Below are positions 38,325 to 47,428 of a DNA stretch of 50,373 bases, piece by piece. The position numbers and the translations under genes are program-made. How positions within the stretch are numbered: the stretch's first letter is position 1; the number at the start of each line of letters is the position of its first letter. The notes under the pieces are model-generated. The model made no database searches. It saw only the letters and a list, made by a program, of their open reading frames with translations, and was not told the DNA's origin. The stretch is from the NCBI GenBank assembly GCA_017469265.1, contig JAFUGS010000054.1, positions 1 through 50,373 of the forward strand. The letters run 5' to 3'. This DNA is from Clostridia bacterium. Lineage in GTDB: Bacteria; Bacillota; Clostridia; Christensenellales; Aristaeellaceae.

Positions 38325-39545
38325 ATGGTGGAGCATAATCACTTTGTTTTTATCGCGGAGGGGCTGCGCACCTGCCTGTACGCGTTTTTTCAGGATGGCT
38401 CCGTCCTGGAAACGGTCAACCGCGCCATGATGGAAGAGGCGCCCGCGCTCCCGGAGGAACTGAAATCCACATTGATGAGCCTTTTGCCTTGCGAAGGGAT
38501 CCGTACGGTGCTCGTCAACGGAAAGTATACTTATTCCCTCTTTCAGACCCCGGACCGCGTCCTGATCGTCGGCCCCAATCTGGTGATCAATCATCAGCCC
38601 TACCGCTATACCGTGAATGTGGAATGTCCCCTGGTTTTCCAGGAGGACGCCGTCTACGAGCTGTCCATCGATACCTATCAGCTGGTGCTGCTGCCATCCC
38701 GCAACCTGTATTACGAAAAGAGGCTTTCAGAAGCGGAATATCTGAACGACAACTTTCTGCACCCTTCCGAGGAAAACGTGCAGAAGGATTACCAGGAGCT
38801 GCTGTTCACTGCCCAGGAGGAGCAGTTTTCCCATAACCCCTACAGCCTGGAGAAACGAATGCTCTCCGCCATCGAGCAGGGGGATCTGGTGCTTCTGGAA
38901 GAATGCCGCAGGCAGGAAATCATCGACACAAACGGAAGCAAGCGCTTCGGCACCCTGTCCGACAACGCGGAGCGCAGCTACCGCAACCTGGCCATCTGCG
39001 CGATTACCCTGGCCAGCCGCGCCGCCATCCGGGGCGGAGTCAATTACGAGCTGGCCTTCTCCCTTTGCGACTCGTATATTCTGGAAGTGGAACGCCTCAA
39101 AAACCTCTACGGCCTGCAGCCGTTGACGGAAAAGGCCAAAACCAATTTCTGCACCATGGTGAAGGAGATCAGGGAGCGGCAGAAGCGGAGCGAGGCCGCG
39201 CCCATCCGGAATCCCCTGGTGGAGAAAGCCAAGGATTACGTTTTCGCCAACCTGCACCGCAAGGTTACCCTGAGCCAGACAGCGGAAAAGCTGCACGTGA
39301 ATCAGAATTATCTGTCCGAGCTGTTCAGGAAAACCGAGGGCGTGCCCTTTTCCAGTTTCATCATGACCGAAAAGCTGAAACTGGCCAGGCGGATGCTGAT
39401 GTATTCCTCCTATTCCTACATCGACATCGCCAATTACCTGGGCTTTTCCTCCCAGAGCCACTTTGGCAAGCTGTTCAAGGAGCGTTTCGGCGTGACGCCC
39501 CGGGAGTACCGCAACCAGTACAGCGCCACCGAATATCAGGAATAA
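38325..39545 (+). CDS. AraC-family transcriptional regulator
   Basis: A 406-residue regulator. The last 100 residues form the double helix-turn-helix: VEKAKDYVFANLHRKVTLSQ then TAEKLHVNQNYLSELFRKTEG, and YSYIDIANYLGFSSQSHFGK with LFKERFGVTPREYRNQYS. The N-terminal 300 residues are a soluble sensor domain of the type found in YSIRK-targeted and related Clostridial AraC proteins, without membrane segments. It lies between the two hydrolase/transport operons and divergent from GH5, so it is the likely activator of both. The ribosome site (GGAAGGGGG) is weak. Confidence 0.92.
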   Translation: MVEHNHFVFIAEGLRTCLYAFFQDGSVLETVNRAMMEEAPALPEELKSTLMSLLPCEGIRTVLVNGKYTYSLFQTPDRVLIVGPNLVINHQPYRYTVNVECPLVFQEDAVYELSIDTYQLVLLPSRNLYYEKRLSEAEYLNDNFLHPSEENVQKDYQELLFTAQEEQFSHNPYSLEKRMLSAIEQGDLVLLEECRRQEIIDTNGSKRFGTLSDNAERSYRNLAICAITLASRAAIRGGVNYELAFSLCDSYILEVERLKNLYGLQPLTEKAKTNFCTMVKEIRERQKRSEAAPIRNPLVEKAKDYVFANLHRKVTLSQTAEKLHVNQNYLSELFRKTEGVPFSSFIMTEKLKLARRMLMYSSYSYIDIANYLGFSSQSHFGKLFKERFGVTPREYRNQYSATEYQE

Positions 39546-39550
39546 AGCGG

Positions 39551-39576
39551 GGAGGCGGGCCGGAGGGCCCGCCTCC
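39551..39576 (+). terminator. Hairpin after the AraC gene
   Basis: GGAGGCGGGCC and GGCCCGCCTCC pair around GGAG; no T-run follows, so termination strength is uncertain. Confidence 0.5.
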
Positions 39577-39633
39577 TCCTGCTGTCAGGGAAATATAAAG
39601 CGCCTTTTCAATCAATAAGGCAGGCGGAATGTT

Positions 39634-42132
39634 TTACGCTGATTCATCAGCGTTTCCCCGGGTGACCGTTCTGAGCAGGTAGGACACATTTTCCCGCAGC
39701 CGCCGGAGATCCAGGCGGCCTTCTTCAGCGGCCCGCTCCAGGGGGGCGGTAAAGGTGTCGTCGCCTGAGCAGGGGGTGATCCAGGAAATGCCGCTGTTGA
39801 TCATTTGCGCGGTATCCGCCGTCAGATAGCTGCCCCAGTTGGTCATCACAAAACCCCGGAACCCCCATTCCTGCCGCAGCACGCCCAGCACCAGCTCGGG
39901 ATCATTGCTGGTCCAGCAGCCGTTCAGCAGGTTGTAGGAGGTCATCACCGACGCCGGCTCATAGGCGCGCAGGGCGATCTCAAAAGCCCGCAGATACAGA
40001 TTGCGCAGGGTGCTTTCATCCATCACGCTGTCATTCCGCTTCCGGGAGGCTTCCGCGTTGTTGGCCGCCAGATGCTTGTAGCAGCCCTGGACGCCGGAGC
40101 TTTCCAGCCCCCTGGCGAAAGCCGCGGCCAGGGTCCCCGCCAGGAAGGGGTCTTCCGAGAAGTATTCCGGATTGCGCCCGCACAGGGGATTCCTCTGCAG
40201 GTTGAAGCCCGGGCCCAGAATCATGGAAATGCCCAGCTCCCGGGCTTCCTCGCCGATCACCCGGCCGATCCTGGAAAGCAGATCCGGGTTGAAGCTGGCC
40301 GCGTAGGTGCCGCCGGAGGGCATGCCGATGTTTTTCTGCTTCATGTTCACGCCGCTGTTGCCGTCGGCCACCACAAAGTCGGGCAGATCGATACTGCCGA
40401 CTTTTGCGATCCGCCCCGCCTCGCCGGTGCCCTCCATGCCCCAGCCGTCGCCCGCGCACACGGACAGGCGGATCAGATCCCTGACGGACATTTTTTCCAC
40501 GCCGGGGAACAGCGGCCCACAGCTGTAACCGGGCGTGGTGCGCTGGCCGGTCATGTGTACTTGCGCTTTCCGGGTGACGATGGTTTCCCGTATTTCAAAG
40601 GAGCCGATTGCCCGTACCCGCTCCGCGTTATCGCCCAGGTACAGCGTATAGGTTCCGGCTTCGATCAGATAGGCTTGATCCTGTTCGCTGAAGGTGTCCA
40701 GATTCCTCTCCTCAGCAGAGAGCGTCAGCAGTTCGCTTTCGCCGGGGACCAGGAGTTTTGTTTTGCCGAAGGCCATCAGCTCCCGCAGGGGCTTTTCTAC
40801 GCCAGTTTGCGGTTTGCTCACGTACAACTGCGCCACATGCTTGCCAGATATGCCGCCGGTGTTTCTGACCCGCAGAACGACCCGCGCGCCCTTACCGGTC
40901 CGGTATTCCACCGCCTGCACTTTTTCCTCAAAGGTCGTGTAGCTCAGGCCGTGTCCGAAGGGATAAAAGGATTTCTTTCCCCTGCTGGTGAAGTACCGGT
41001 AGCCCATGTACACCCCTTCGTCATAGCGGGTGGTCAGGCTGGGGCCGTTATCGGCGGTGTAGCGCTGCATATCATTTTGATAACAGTCATAGAAATTTCC
41101 AGCGCTGGGCAGATCGTCATAGGTTCGAGCCCAGGTACTGGTGAGATGACCGGAAGGATTGGTGCGCCCGGACAGAACATTTAATAGCGCCTGACCCGCC
41201 AGCATGCCGCCGAAGCCGCAATACACGATGGCATCAACGGCATATTCCTCGGTGAAATCCATGGCGATGGGATAGCCCGCGTTCAGGACCAGCACCAGCT
41301 TTTTGAAGTGCCGGTTCAGGGCGGCCAGCAGGGCTTTTTCGCCCGCGGCCAGCTGATATTCGCCGGGAGCCGTGCTGTTGTCCATGTTCTCCCCGGAGGC
41401 ACGCACCAGAATCATGACGGCGGTATCGTTCTTTTCCGCCGCCCGGCGCAGCGTGTCTTCATCCGGCACGCCGTCGGGCCGCGCGCGGAAGAAATCCGCC
41501 AATTCCTCATTCAGGGAATATTCTTCATCCGCCAGCACCGCCTGCCGGAAATCCATCTGATACCGGGCGTTGATCTTTCCCGCGCCGACCGCGCAGGTCA
41601 GAAAGCCATACACGCCCTCGCCCACCACGTTCAGGCGGGAATTGATCAGCGGCAGCGCCTGGTTTTCATTCTTCAGCAGCACAATGCCTTCTTCCGCCGC
41701 CTGGAGGGCCACCGCTTCGTGACCGGCGTATCGGGGCAGGGGCCTGGCCTGCTCTTCCGTAAACACGGTCAGGGTCACGGGGGCCATCACATTGCCGTTC
41801 AGATCGGTGAAGCCGCTGATGGAAAGCGCGGCTTCCACGCCGTAATCCACCAGCAGCCCCGCAAGCCGGATGCCCAGCATCCAGGTACGGATATCGCCCA
41901 TGATCCGGATCAGCCTGACCACAAAGGGGACGGGCTGGCCGTCCAGCAGCACCCGGCCGCTTTCAGGGATGATTTCCTTGGAGAAGGGCAGCGTCAGGCA
42001 TCCCTTGAAATCGTGATCCAGCATATACATGCCGCCCAGCTTGTCCGTGGGATCATAGGCCATACGCTCCTGGCCGGGCGTCAGGAAAAGGAACGGCGAG
42101 TCCTTCGGGCCGTTCGGAATCTGATAATCCAT
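39634..42132 (-). CDS. Domain-permuted GH3 protein with Asn at the nucleophile position
   Basis: An 832-residue GH3 protein in permuted order: the alpha/beta sandwich comes first (GIVLLKNENQALPL near 149, WARTYDDLPS, YPFGHGLSYTTFEEKV near 390), then an Fn3-like part, and the TIM barrel is C-terminal (LGPGFNLQRNPLCGRNPEYF near 639, YKHLAANNAEASRKRND near 685). This inverted layout is known from rumen beta-glucosidases. The nucleophile motif, normally VMSDW, reads FVMTNWGSY, so Asn765 (codon AAC, 39840-39838) replaces the catalytic Asp; the other barrel motifs look intact. Hydrolysis by the normal mechanism should be lost. It starts two bases after the GH2 stop, with GGAGG inside the GH2 end. 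Confidence 0.9.
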   Translation of the reverse strand: MDYQIPNGPKDSPFLFLTPGQERMAYDPTDKLGGMYMLDHDFKGCLTLPFSKEIIPESGRVLLDGQPVPFVVRLIRIMGDIRTWMLGIRLAGLLVDYGVEAALSISGFTDLNGNVMAPVTLTVFTEEQARPLPRYAGHEAVALQAAEEGIVLLKNENQALPLINSRLNVVGEGVYGFLTCAVGAGKINARYQMDFRQAVLADEEYSLNEELADFFRARPDGVPDEDTLRRAAEKNDTAVMILVRASGENMDNSTAPGEYQLAAGEKALLAALNRHFKKLVLVLNAGYPIAMDFTEEYAVDAIVYCGFGGMLAGQALLNVLSGRTNPSGHLTSTWARTYDDLPSAGNFYDCYQNDMQRYTADNGPSLTTRYDEGVYMGYRYFTSRGKKSFYPFGHGLSYTTFEEKVQAVEYRTGKGARVVLRVRNTGGISGKHVAQLYVSKPQTGVEKPLRELMAFGKTKLLVPGESELLTLSAEERNLDTFSEQDQAYLIEAGTYTLYLGDNAERVRAIGSFEIRETIVTRKAQVHMTGQRTTPGYSCGPLFPGVEKMSVRDLIRLSVCAGDGWGMEGTGEAGRIAKVGSIDLPDFVVADGNSGVNMKQKNIGMPSGGTYAASFNPDLLSRIGRVIGEEARELGISMILGPGFNLQRNPLCGRNPEYFSEDPFLAGTLAAAFARGLESSGVQGCYKHLAANNAEASRKRNDSVMDESTLRNLYLRAFEIALRAYEPASVMTSYNLLNGCWTSNDPELVLGVLRQEWGFRGFVMTNWGSYLTADTAQMINSGISWITPCSGDDTFTAPLERAAEEGRLDLRRLRENVSYLLRTVTRGNADESA

Positions 42133-42134
42133 GC

Positions 42135-44588
42135 TCAGATAACCTCCAGATCCACGCGGGCTGCCTCCCGCCCGTCCATGAAGAACCGCAGCGCGGCGTG
42201 CCCCGCGTTTTCGCCGCTGCGCACGGCCGCCATCACCCGGCCGTCAAAGGTTTTCCAGACGGAATCGGAATAGCTGCCCTCGCAGCTCGGGTCGGCGGAG
42301 CCAAAGCCGGCCAGCACGGCGCTGCCTTCCAGCCTGACTTCGATGTCTTTCGCTTCAAACCGGTTGGGCAGGCCGCCGGCGTCCACCAGGTCGGCGGTAA
42401 TGAAGCACACGTCCCGGCCGCCCTTTTCCAGGGTGGTTTTGGAGCATTCCATCCGAAGGCCCGCGGGAGCGCCGGCGGTCACCAGCGTGTCCTCACCGCT
42501 GGCGGTCCGCGCGGTCAGCGTGCCCGGTTCGTACGGGACTTCAAAGACCGCTGTCAGGCCCTCCTGCCCGCCCACTTTTTTCTTCCCCAGGGATACGCCG
42601 TTCAAAAACAGCTCCGCTTCGGGATCCGCGGTCAACACATAGGCCAGGGTCTTCGTGCCCTCAAAGCCGGGGAAGGTCCAGCTGTGGATGCCGTCATGGT
42701 ACTTCCAACGGTTTTTGTCGTGGCGCTGGCCCGCTCTGTCCACGCGGCGCACAAACAGATACGGCTTTTTCCGCAGGCCGTAGGCAATCTCCCGCAGATA
42801 GCTCACCGGGCGGCGGTACCCATTCAGGTTGATGTCGCCGCAGTAAGCAACCCGGTCCGGGAACCAGCCCTGATATCCCGAATCCAGCCGCTCCGGATCA
42901 TAGTGGAAAATGCCAATGCCCGCTTCCCCCAGATAATCATAACCTGTCCATGTGAAATCGCCAATCACATGGGGATTGTTTTCTACGATGGGCCACAGAT
43001 CCGCGATCTCGGTGGGATAGGTTTCACTGCCCACCACCACCCATTCGGGGTGCTCTTCGTGCACATATTCATGCCGGGCGGTCAGGTAGTTGTAGCCCGC
43101 TACGTCGCAGGCTTCCTCCACCGGACCGATGCACGCGTTCAGCAGGGGGCTGACGGAAAACTGATCCATCATTTTTTTCTCAATTTCGCCGGCCATGGCG
43201 TTCAGCTGCTCGGAGCCCTGCATCTCCATCTTTGCCTTTTCCCGCTCATACTGGCTTTGCTGCTCCGCGCGCTGCTCCTTCATGTGATCGGCGACGGCCA
43301 GGAAGCCGCTGATGGCGTTGGTGACGGGCCGGGTGGGATCCAGGCGGTGCAGCTCGTCCACCAGCATCTTGTTCATCTCATGACCGGAAGCGCGGCCAAT
43401 CTCGGGAATTTCGTTGCCGGTGGAGTACAGCACCACGCAGGCGTGATTGTAATCCTTGCGCACCAGCCGCCTTACCTCATCCTGCCACACATCGGGGAAA
43501 CACAGGGCGAAGTCGTACATATTCTTTTGCTCCCGCCAGATATCGGTCAGCTCGTCCATCACCAGAATGCCCACATGGTCGCAGGCGGCCAGCAGCGCCT
43601 TGGACGCGGGATTATGCGCGCTGCGGATGCTGTTAAACCCGGTCTCCTTCATCTTCCGCATCTTGAATTCCTCAGCGGCGTACAGATCCGTCGCGCCGAG
43701 GATGCCGTGGTCATGATGAACGCAGCCGCCGCGCAGCTTCACCGTTTCACCGTTGACGCACAGGCCCTTTTCCGCGCTGACGCTCAGATGGCGAATGCCC
43801 ACCGTTTCCTCGTACGTATCCAGAACGAGGCCATCCTCGCCGGCCATGGAAAGGCGTACCGTGTGCAGGCAGGGATCGTCGGGCGACCAGAGACGCACGC
43901 CCTTCAGGGCCAGCTCCACGCGGCCGGCTTCGCTTCCCTTCAGCAGGTGATGAGCGGAGGCGGCGGCGATCACCTTTTCCCCGTCCAGAATTTCCAGCGT
44001 AACCGCGACGGGCTGATCCGCTTCTTCCGCGCTGACCATTTCATATTCCACGGTTACGGAAGCCTGGTTTCCCCGGGCGGCGGTGGTGGTCAGGCGAAGG
44101 CCCTCCGGCGCGAAGTACGTTTTCCCTCCCTGCCACAGATTCACGTCCCTGTAAATGCCGCTGCCGGGATACCAGCGGGAGGCCAGTTCCTGATTGACGG
44201 CCACCACCTTGAGGGCGTTCCGGCCGGGACGCAGGTGTTTTTTCAGATCCACAAAGAAGCCGCTGTACCCATAGGAATGGCTGGCGATGTATTCATTGTT
44301 CAGATACACCATGGCCCTGGCCATGACGCCCTCAAATTCCACGATGCTGGTCTTTTCCGCCCAGTCATCCGTCACCTCGAATTCCTTGGTATAGGTATAG
44401 GTTTTCGCAGGATAATAGCCCGCCTGGTTCTGGCCGGGACACTGGGGGTCGCGGGGCTCCAGGATCATGGCGTCCTGGGGCAGCGTGACGGGTTCCCCCA
44501 GGGGAACGCCGCCCATGAACACGGCGTCAAAGGGCTGCGCGATTCCGCTTTTTACGTGCCAGTCCGTATTGAATAGCGTTTTTTTCAT
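42135..44588 (-). CDS. GH2 family beta-galactosidase-like glycosidase
   Basis: An 817-residue cytoplasmic GH2 enzyme. The N-terminal sugar-binding (jelly-roll) and Ig-like domains cover about 1-270 (LASRWYPGSGIYRDVNLW), then the TIM barrel. The acid/base is Glu393 in LYSTGNEIPE and the nucleophile is Glu522 in VVVGSETYP. A DUF4982-like and further Ig-like domain complete the protein. Beta-galactosidase is the likeliest activity, but GH2 also includes mannosidases and glucuronidases. An unusual Lys/Glu/Gln-rich helical insertion sits at about 436-475 (MKEQRAEQQSQYEREKAKME). It lies 18 bases after the first GH3 gene. Confidence 0.92.
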   Translation of the reverse strand: MKKTLFNTDWHVKSGIAQPFDAVFMGGVPLGEPVTLPQDAMILEPRDPQCPGQNQAGYYPAKTYTYTKEFEVTDDWAEKTSIVEFEGVMARAMVYLNNEYIASHSYGYSGFFVDLKKHLRPGRNALKVVAVNQELASRWYPGSGIYRDVNLWQGGKTYFAPEGLRLTTTAARGNQASVTVEYEMVSAEEADQPVAVTLEILDGEKVIAAASAHHLLKGSEAGRVELALKGVRLWSPDDPCLHTVRLSMAGEDGLVLDTYEETVGIRHLSVSAEKGLCVNGETVKLRGGCVHHDHGILGATDLYAAEEFKMRKMKETGFNSIRSAHNPASKALLAACDHVGILVMDELTDIWREQKNMYDFALCFPDVWQDEVRRLVRKDYNHACVVLYSTGNEIPEIGRASGHEMNKMLVDELHRLDPTRPVTNAISGFLAVADHMKEQRAEQQSQYEREKAKMEMQGSEQLNAMAGEIEKKMMDQFSVSPLLNACIGPVEEACDVAGYNYLTARHEYVHEEHPEWVVVGSETYPTEIADLWPIVENNPHVIGDFTWTGYDYLGEAGIGIFHYDPERLDSGYQGWFPDRVAYCGDINLNGYRRPVSYLREIAYGLRKKPYLFVRRVDRAGQRHDKNRWKYHDGIHSWTFPGFEGTKTLAYVLTADPEAELFLNGVSLGKKKVGGQEGLTAVFEVPYEPGTLTARTASGEDTLVTAGAPAGLRMECSKTTLEKGGRDVCFITADLVDAGGLPNRFEAKDIEVRLEGSAVLAGFGSADPSCEGSYSDSVWKTFDGRVMAAVRSGENAGHAALRFFMDGREAARVDLEVI

Positions 44589-44606
44589 CTTTTGATCCCT
44601 CCGCTC

Positions 44607-46898
44607 TTATTCGTTGATCGCTTTGACAATTTGCTCTACCAGTTCATAGGGGAACGCGCCCGCGGTCATATCCGCCACCTTGATCAGGGGCATGTATACG
44701 CTCATGGCGGTCAGATCCATGGCCACCTCCCGCATGTCATCCTCATCCTCCAGGTAGGCTTCCTTTTCCGCCTCGGTCATGGCGGGGGCCGGCGTGGCGG
44801 AGGTGTTCATGGCGGACAGGAAGGGCCGCGCTCCCGGCAGCCGCGCCAGCTCGCCCATGGTGACGTATTCGTTGTACTTCTTTTGGGGCTGTACGGAGCC
44901 GCGCATGGTCACGGAAGCGCGCAGCCGGATATCGTCACTGGCCGCCCCCACCAGAATCTCGTATTCGCCGTCCTCGGCGTACCAGTCCCCCAGACCCACA
45001 TGGTAATAGGCAAAGGCGCGCTTCCCCAGCTTCATCTCAATGTGCCGGGTTTCACCGGGCCGCAGGGAGACCTTGACGAAGTTCCGCAGCTCCTTCACGG
45101 GCCGGGGCACGCCGCTTTCCACATCCCGCACATACAGCTGCGCGATTTCCCGGCCCGGAAGGGTCCCGGTGTTGGTCACGTCGAAGGAAACGGTCAGGGT
45201 ATCCTGATCGGTCATTTCGCCCCGGTCTAGCTTCAGATTCGCATACGCGAACGTGGTATAGCTCAGCCCGTGACCGAAGGCGTACCGCACCGGCAGACGC
45301 TTTTTCTCATAGTACCGATAGCCCACAAACACGCCCTCGCTGTATACCGCCTCCTCGTGCTGCGGGTAGGTCAGGGCGCAGGGCGCGTGCTCACCCAGCA
45401 GGGGATAGGTTTCGGCCAGCTTTCCGCAGGGATTCGCGTCCCCCAGCAGCAGCCGTACCGCGGCTTCGGCCACCGCCTGGCCGCCGGTGTACATGCACAG
45501 GATGGAAGGCACCCTGTCGGCCCAGTCCATTTCCACCGGGGATCCGGCAAACAGCACCACGGTCATGGGTTTGTTGAGCTTGATCAGGGTTTCGATCAGA
45601 TCGTTCTGATTGTCCGGCAGGCGCATATCCCGGCGGTCAAAACCCTCGGATTCCAGCCCGTCCGGCAGACCGGCAAACACCACGACGCGGTCGGCCTGGG
45701 CGGCGGTGACCACGGCTTCCGCCTTGTATTCCTCATCGATCCGATCCCGCTTGAGCCGGTAGCCCCGGGTGTAGGAATACTTCACGTCGGGATAATCCTC
45801 GTCCAGCACCTGCAGCACGCTGCGGTGCTTCGTGGCCACCACGTGGCTGCTGCCGCCGCCCTGATAGCGGACGTACTTGGCGAAGGCGCCCACGATGGCG
45901 ATCTTTTCCCGCTTCCCGGCGGGCAGCACATGCTGATCGTTTTTCAGCAGCACCGCGCTTTCTTCCGCTGCCTGACGGGCCAGCAGATGATGCGCTTCCA
46001 TGTCGCAGGCGGCGTCCTCCCGGCGGTTTTTCGCGCCCTCCAGGATCAGGGAAAGCAGGCGGCGCACCGTTTCATCCAGCTTTTCCTCCGGCAGCCGGCC
46101 ATCCTTTACGGCCTGGATGATCCGCTCCTTCATGGCCTCGCCGGAATAGGGCATGCGCAGGTCGAAGCCTTCCCGGATGCCTTTGGCCTGGTCGTTGGCG
46201 GCGCCCCAGTCAGAAACCACCACGCCTTCATAGCCCCATTCCCCGCGCAGGATTTCATGAATCAGATGATGGTTTTCGGAGCAGAATTCCCCGTTCACCC
46301 GGTTATACGCGCTCATGATGGTCCAGGGCCTGGCTTCCTTTACGGCCGCCTCAAAGCTGGCCAGGTAGATTTCCCGCAGGGTGCGCTCATCCACGATCTC
46401 GTTCACCGACATGCGGCAGGTTTCCTGATTGTTCACCGCGAAATGCTTGAGGCTGGTGCCCACCCCTTTGCTCTGCACGCCCAGAATATGATGCTTGGCC
46501 ATCTGGGAGGAGAGATAAGGATCCTCAGAAAAATACTCGAAGTTGCGGCCGCACAGGGGGCTGCGCTTGATGTTGGCTCCGGGCCCCAGCAGGATGGATA
46601 CCCCCTCCCGCAGGCATTCCTCCCCCAAAGCTTCGCCAACGCGCTGAATCAGCTCCCGGTCCCAGCTGCAGGCCATGGCCGCGGCGGAGGGAAAACAGGT
46701 GGCGGGAACGCTTTTGTTCACCCCCAGATGATCGGTTTCGCCCGTCTGCTTACGCAGCCCATGGGGGCCGTCCGTCATCATGATTTCGGGCACGTCCTTT
46801 TCGGGAATGGCCTTTGTGGTCCAGAAGGTATCCCCCTGGCACAGGCTGGCCTTCTCCTCCAGCGTCAGGGTACGCAGGATTTCCTCCGCGGTTTTCAT
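44607..46898 (-). CDS. GH3 family beta-glycosidase
   Basis: A 763-residue GH3 enzyme in the common order: TIM barrel first, alpha/beta sandwich second, Fn3-like domain last. The nucleophile is Asp230 in GVVVSDWGAAND; LGPGANIKRSPLCGRNFEYF and LKHFAVNNQE are the substrate-binding loops; the second domain has AFAKYVRYQGGGSSHV and PVRYAFGHGLSYTTF. No signal peptide, so cytoplasmic. Beta-glucosidase or beta-xylosidase are both possible. The start at 46898 has AAGGAGGAAG upstream; the longer frame to 47003 covers a GC-rich leader. It is the first gene of the GH3-GH2-GH3 operon. Confidence 0.93.
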   Translation of the reverse strand: MKTAEEILRTLTLEEKASLCQGDTFWTTKAIPEKDVPEIMMTDGPHGLRKQTGETDHLGVNKSVPATCFPSAAAMACSWDRELIQRVGEALGEECLREGVSILLGPGANIKRSPLCGRNFEYFSEDPYLSSQMAKHHILGVQSKGVGTSLKHFAVNNQETCRMSVNEIVDERTLREIYLASFEAAVKEARPWTIMSAYNRVNGEFCSENHHLIHEILRGEWGYEGVVVSDWGAANDQAKGIREGFDLRMPYSGEAMKERIIQAVKDGRLPEEKLDETVRRLLSLILEGAKNRREDAACDMEAHHLLARQAAEESAVLLKNDQHVLPAGKREKIAIVGAFAKYVRYQGGGSSHVVATKHRSVLQVLDEDYPDVKYSYTRGYRLKRDRIDEEYKAEAVVTAAQADRVVVFAGLPDGLESEGFDRRDMRLPDNQNDLIETLIKLNKPMTVVLFAGSPVEMDWADRVPSILCMYTGGQAVAEAAVRLLLGDANPCGKLAETYPLLGEHAPCALTYPQHEEAVYSEGVFVGYRYYEKKRLPVRYAFGHGLSYTTFAYANLKLDRGEMTDQDTLTVSFDVTNTGTLPGREIAQLYVRDVESGVPRPVKELRNFVKVSLRPGETRHIEMKLGKRAFAYYHVGLGDWYAEDGEYEILVGAASDDIRLRASVTMRGSVQPQKKYNEYVTMGELARLPGARPFLSAMNTSATPAPAMTEAEKEAYLEDEDDMREVAMDLTAMSVYMPLIKVADMTAGAFPYELVEQIVKAINE

Positions 46899-47056
46899 GG
46901 TGCTTCCTCCTTTTTTCAGCGGCGCGCGCCATCCCGGCCTTCCGGCGCGGCGCGCGGATGCGCGCGAGGGAAGGGCAGGGGCAGGGATTCTCGTCTCATC
47001 CATCCGGCTTCGCCCTTGGATGCTGACCGAAATATAGCGGAAAAAGGAAGCCGCTT

Positions 47057-47083
47057 ATACTAAATCATTCTGATTTTTATCAC
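47057..47083 (-). promoter_or_regulatory. Shared regulatory motif before the GH3 operon
   Basis: On the minus strand GTGATAAA (47083-47076) and, 13 bases later, TAGTAT (47062-47057), matching the layout before lplB at 36987-37013. The leader to the GH3 start is about 160 bases and GC-rich. Confidence 0.5.
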
Positions 47084-47184
47084 GATTTTCAGATGAAAAA
47101 CAAACGGCGCGGCGGCTGGCGCTTCTTCCCGCAATGCCGCCGGGAAAACACGGGTTTTCACCGGTAAAAACCCATCCTTTCTCC

Positions 47185-47213
47185 TTGACGCAGGGAGGAA
47201 TGTGTGCTATAAA
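47185..47213 (+). promoter_or_regulatory. Promoter of the wecB-GT2 operon or leader RNA
   Basis: TTGACG at 47185-47190, a 17-base spacer, TATAAA at 47208-47213. Confidence 0.75.
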
Positions 47214-47219
47214 TACACC

Positions 47220-47346
47220 CGGTATCGGGGAGGCCTCCGCGCCGCGGCGCAAAAGGCTCCGCCGGTATGGGCCTTGTTTCCGGGATTTTGCTTGAAGCAG
47301 CAAGACCGTTGCCACATCGTTTGCGGTGGTAGGGGTCTCTTTTTAT
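47220..47346 (+). ncRNA. Structured leader or small RNA before wecB
   Basis: Transcription from the promoter at 47185 should give about 210 untranslated bases before wecB. At 47303-47344 AGACC and GGTCT, with inner GCCAC/GTGGT, form a hairpin followed by CTTTTT, an intrinsic terminator. AGGCC near 47231 could pair alternatively with the GGTCT arm, so this could be an attenuator leader or a free RNA of about 125 bases. I do not recognise a known riboswitch class. Confidence 0.35.
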
Positions 47347-47428
47347 GTTTAAGCCCGGACGGGGCATCCCGCCCGCGGGCCGGCCCCGGGATGGTCTGCG
47401 GGGCTGAAAAAGAAAGCGGAATATATAG

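Noticed and set aside
39634-39660. Copy of the 14182 element's inverted end (ATCAGCGTTTCC) at the end of the permuted GH3 gene
   Set aside because: Only 12 bases match, inside a coding end that makes sense by itself; coincidence is likely.
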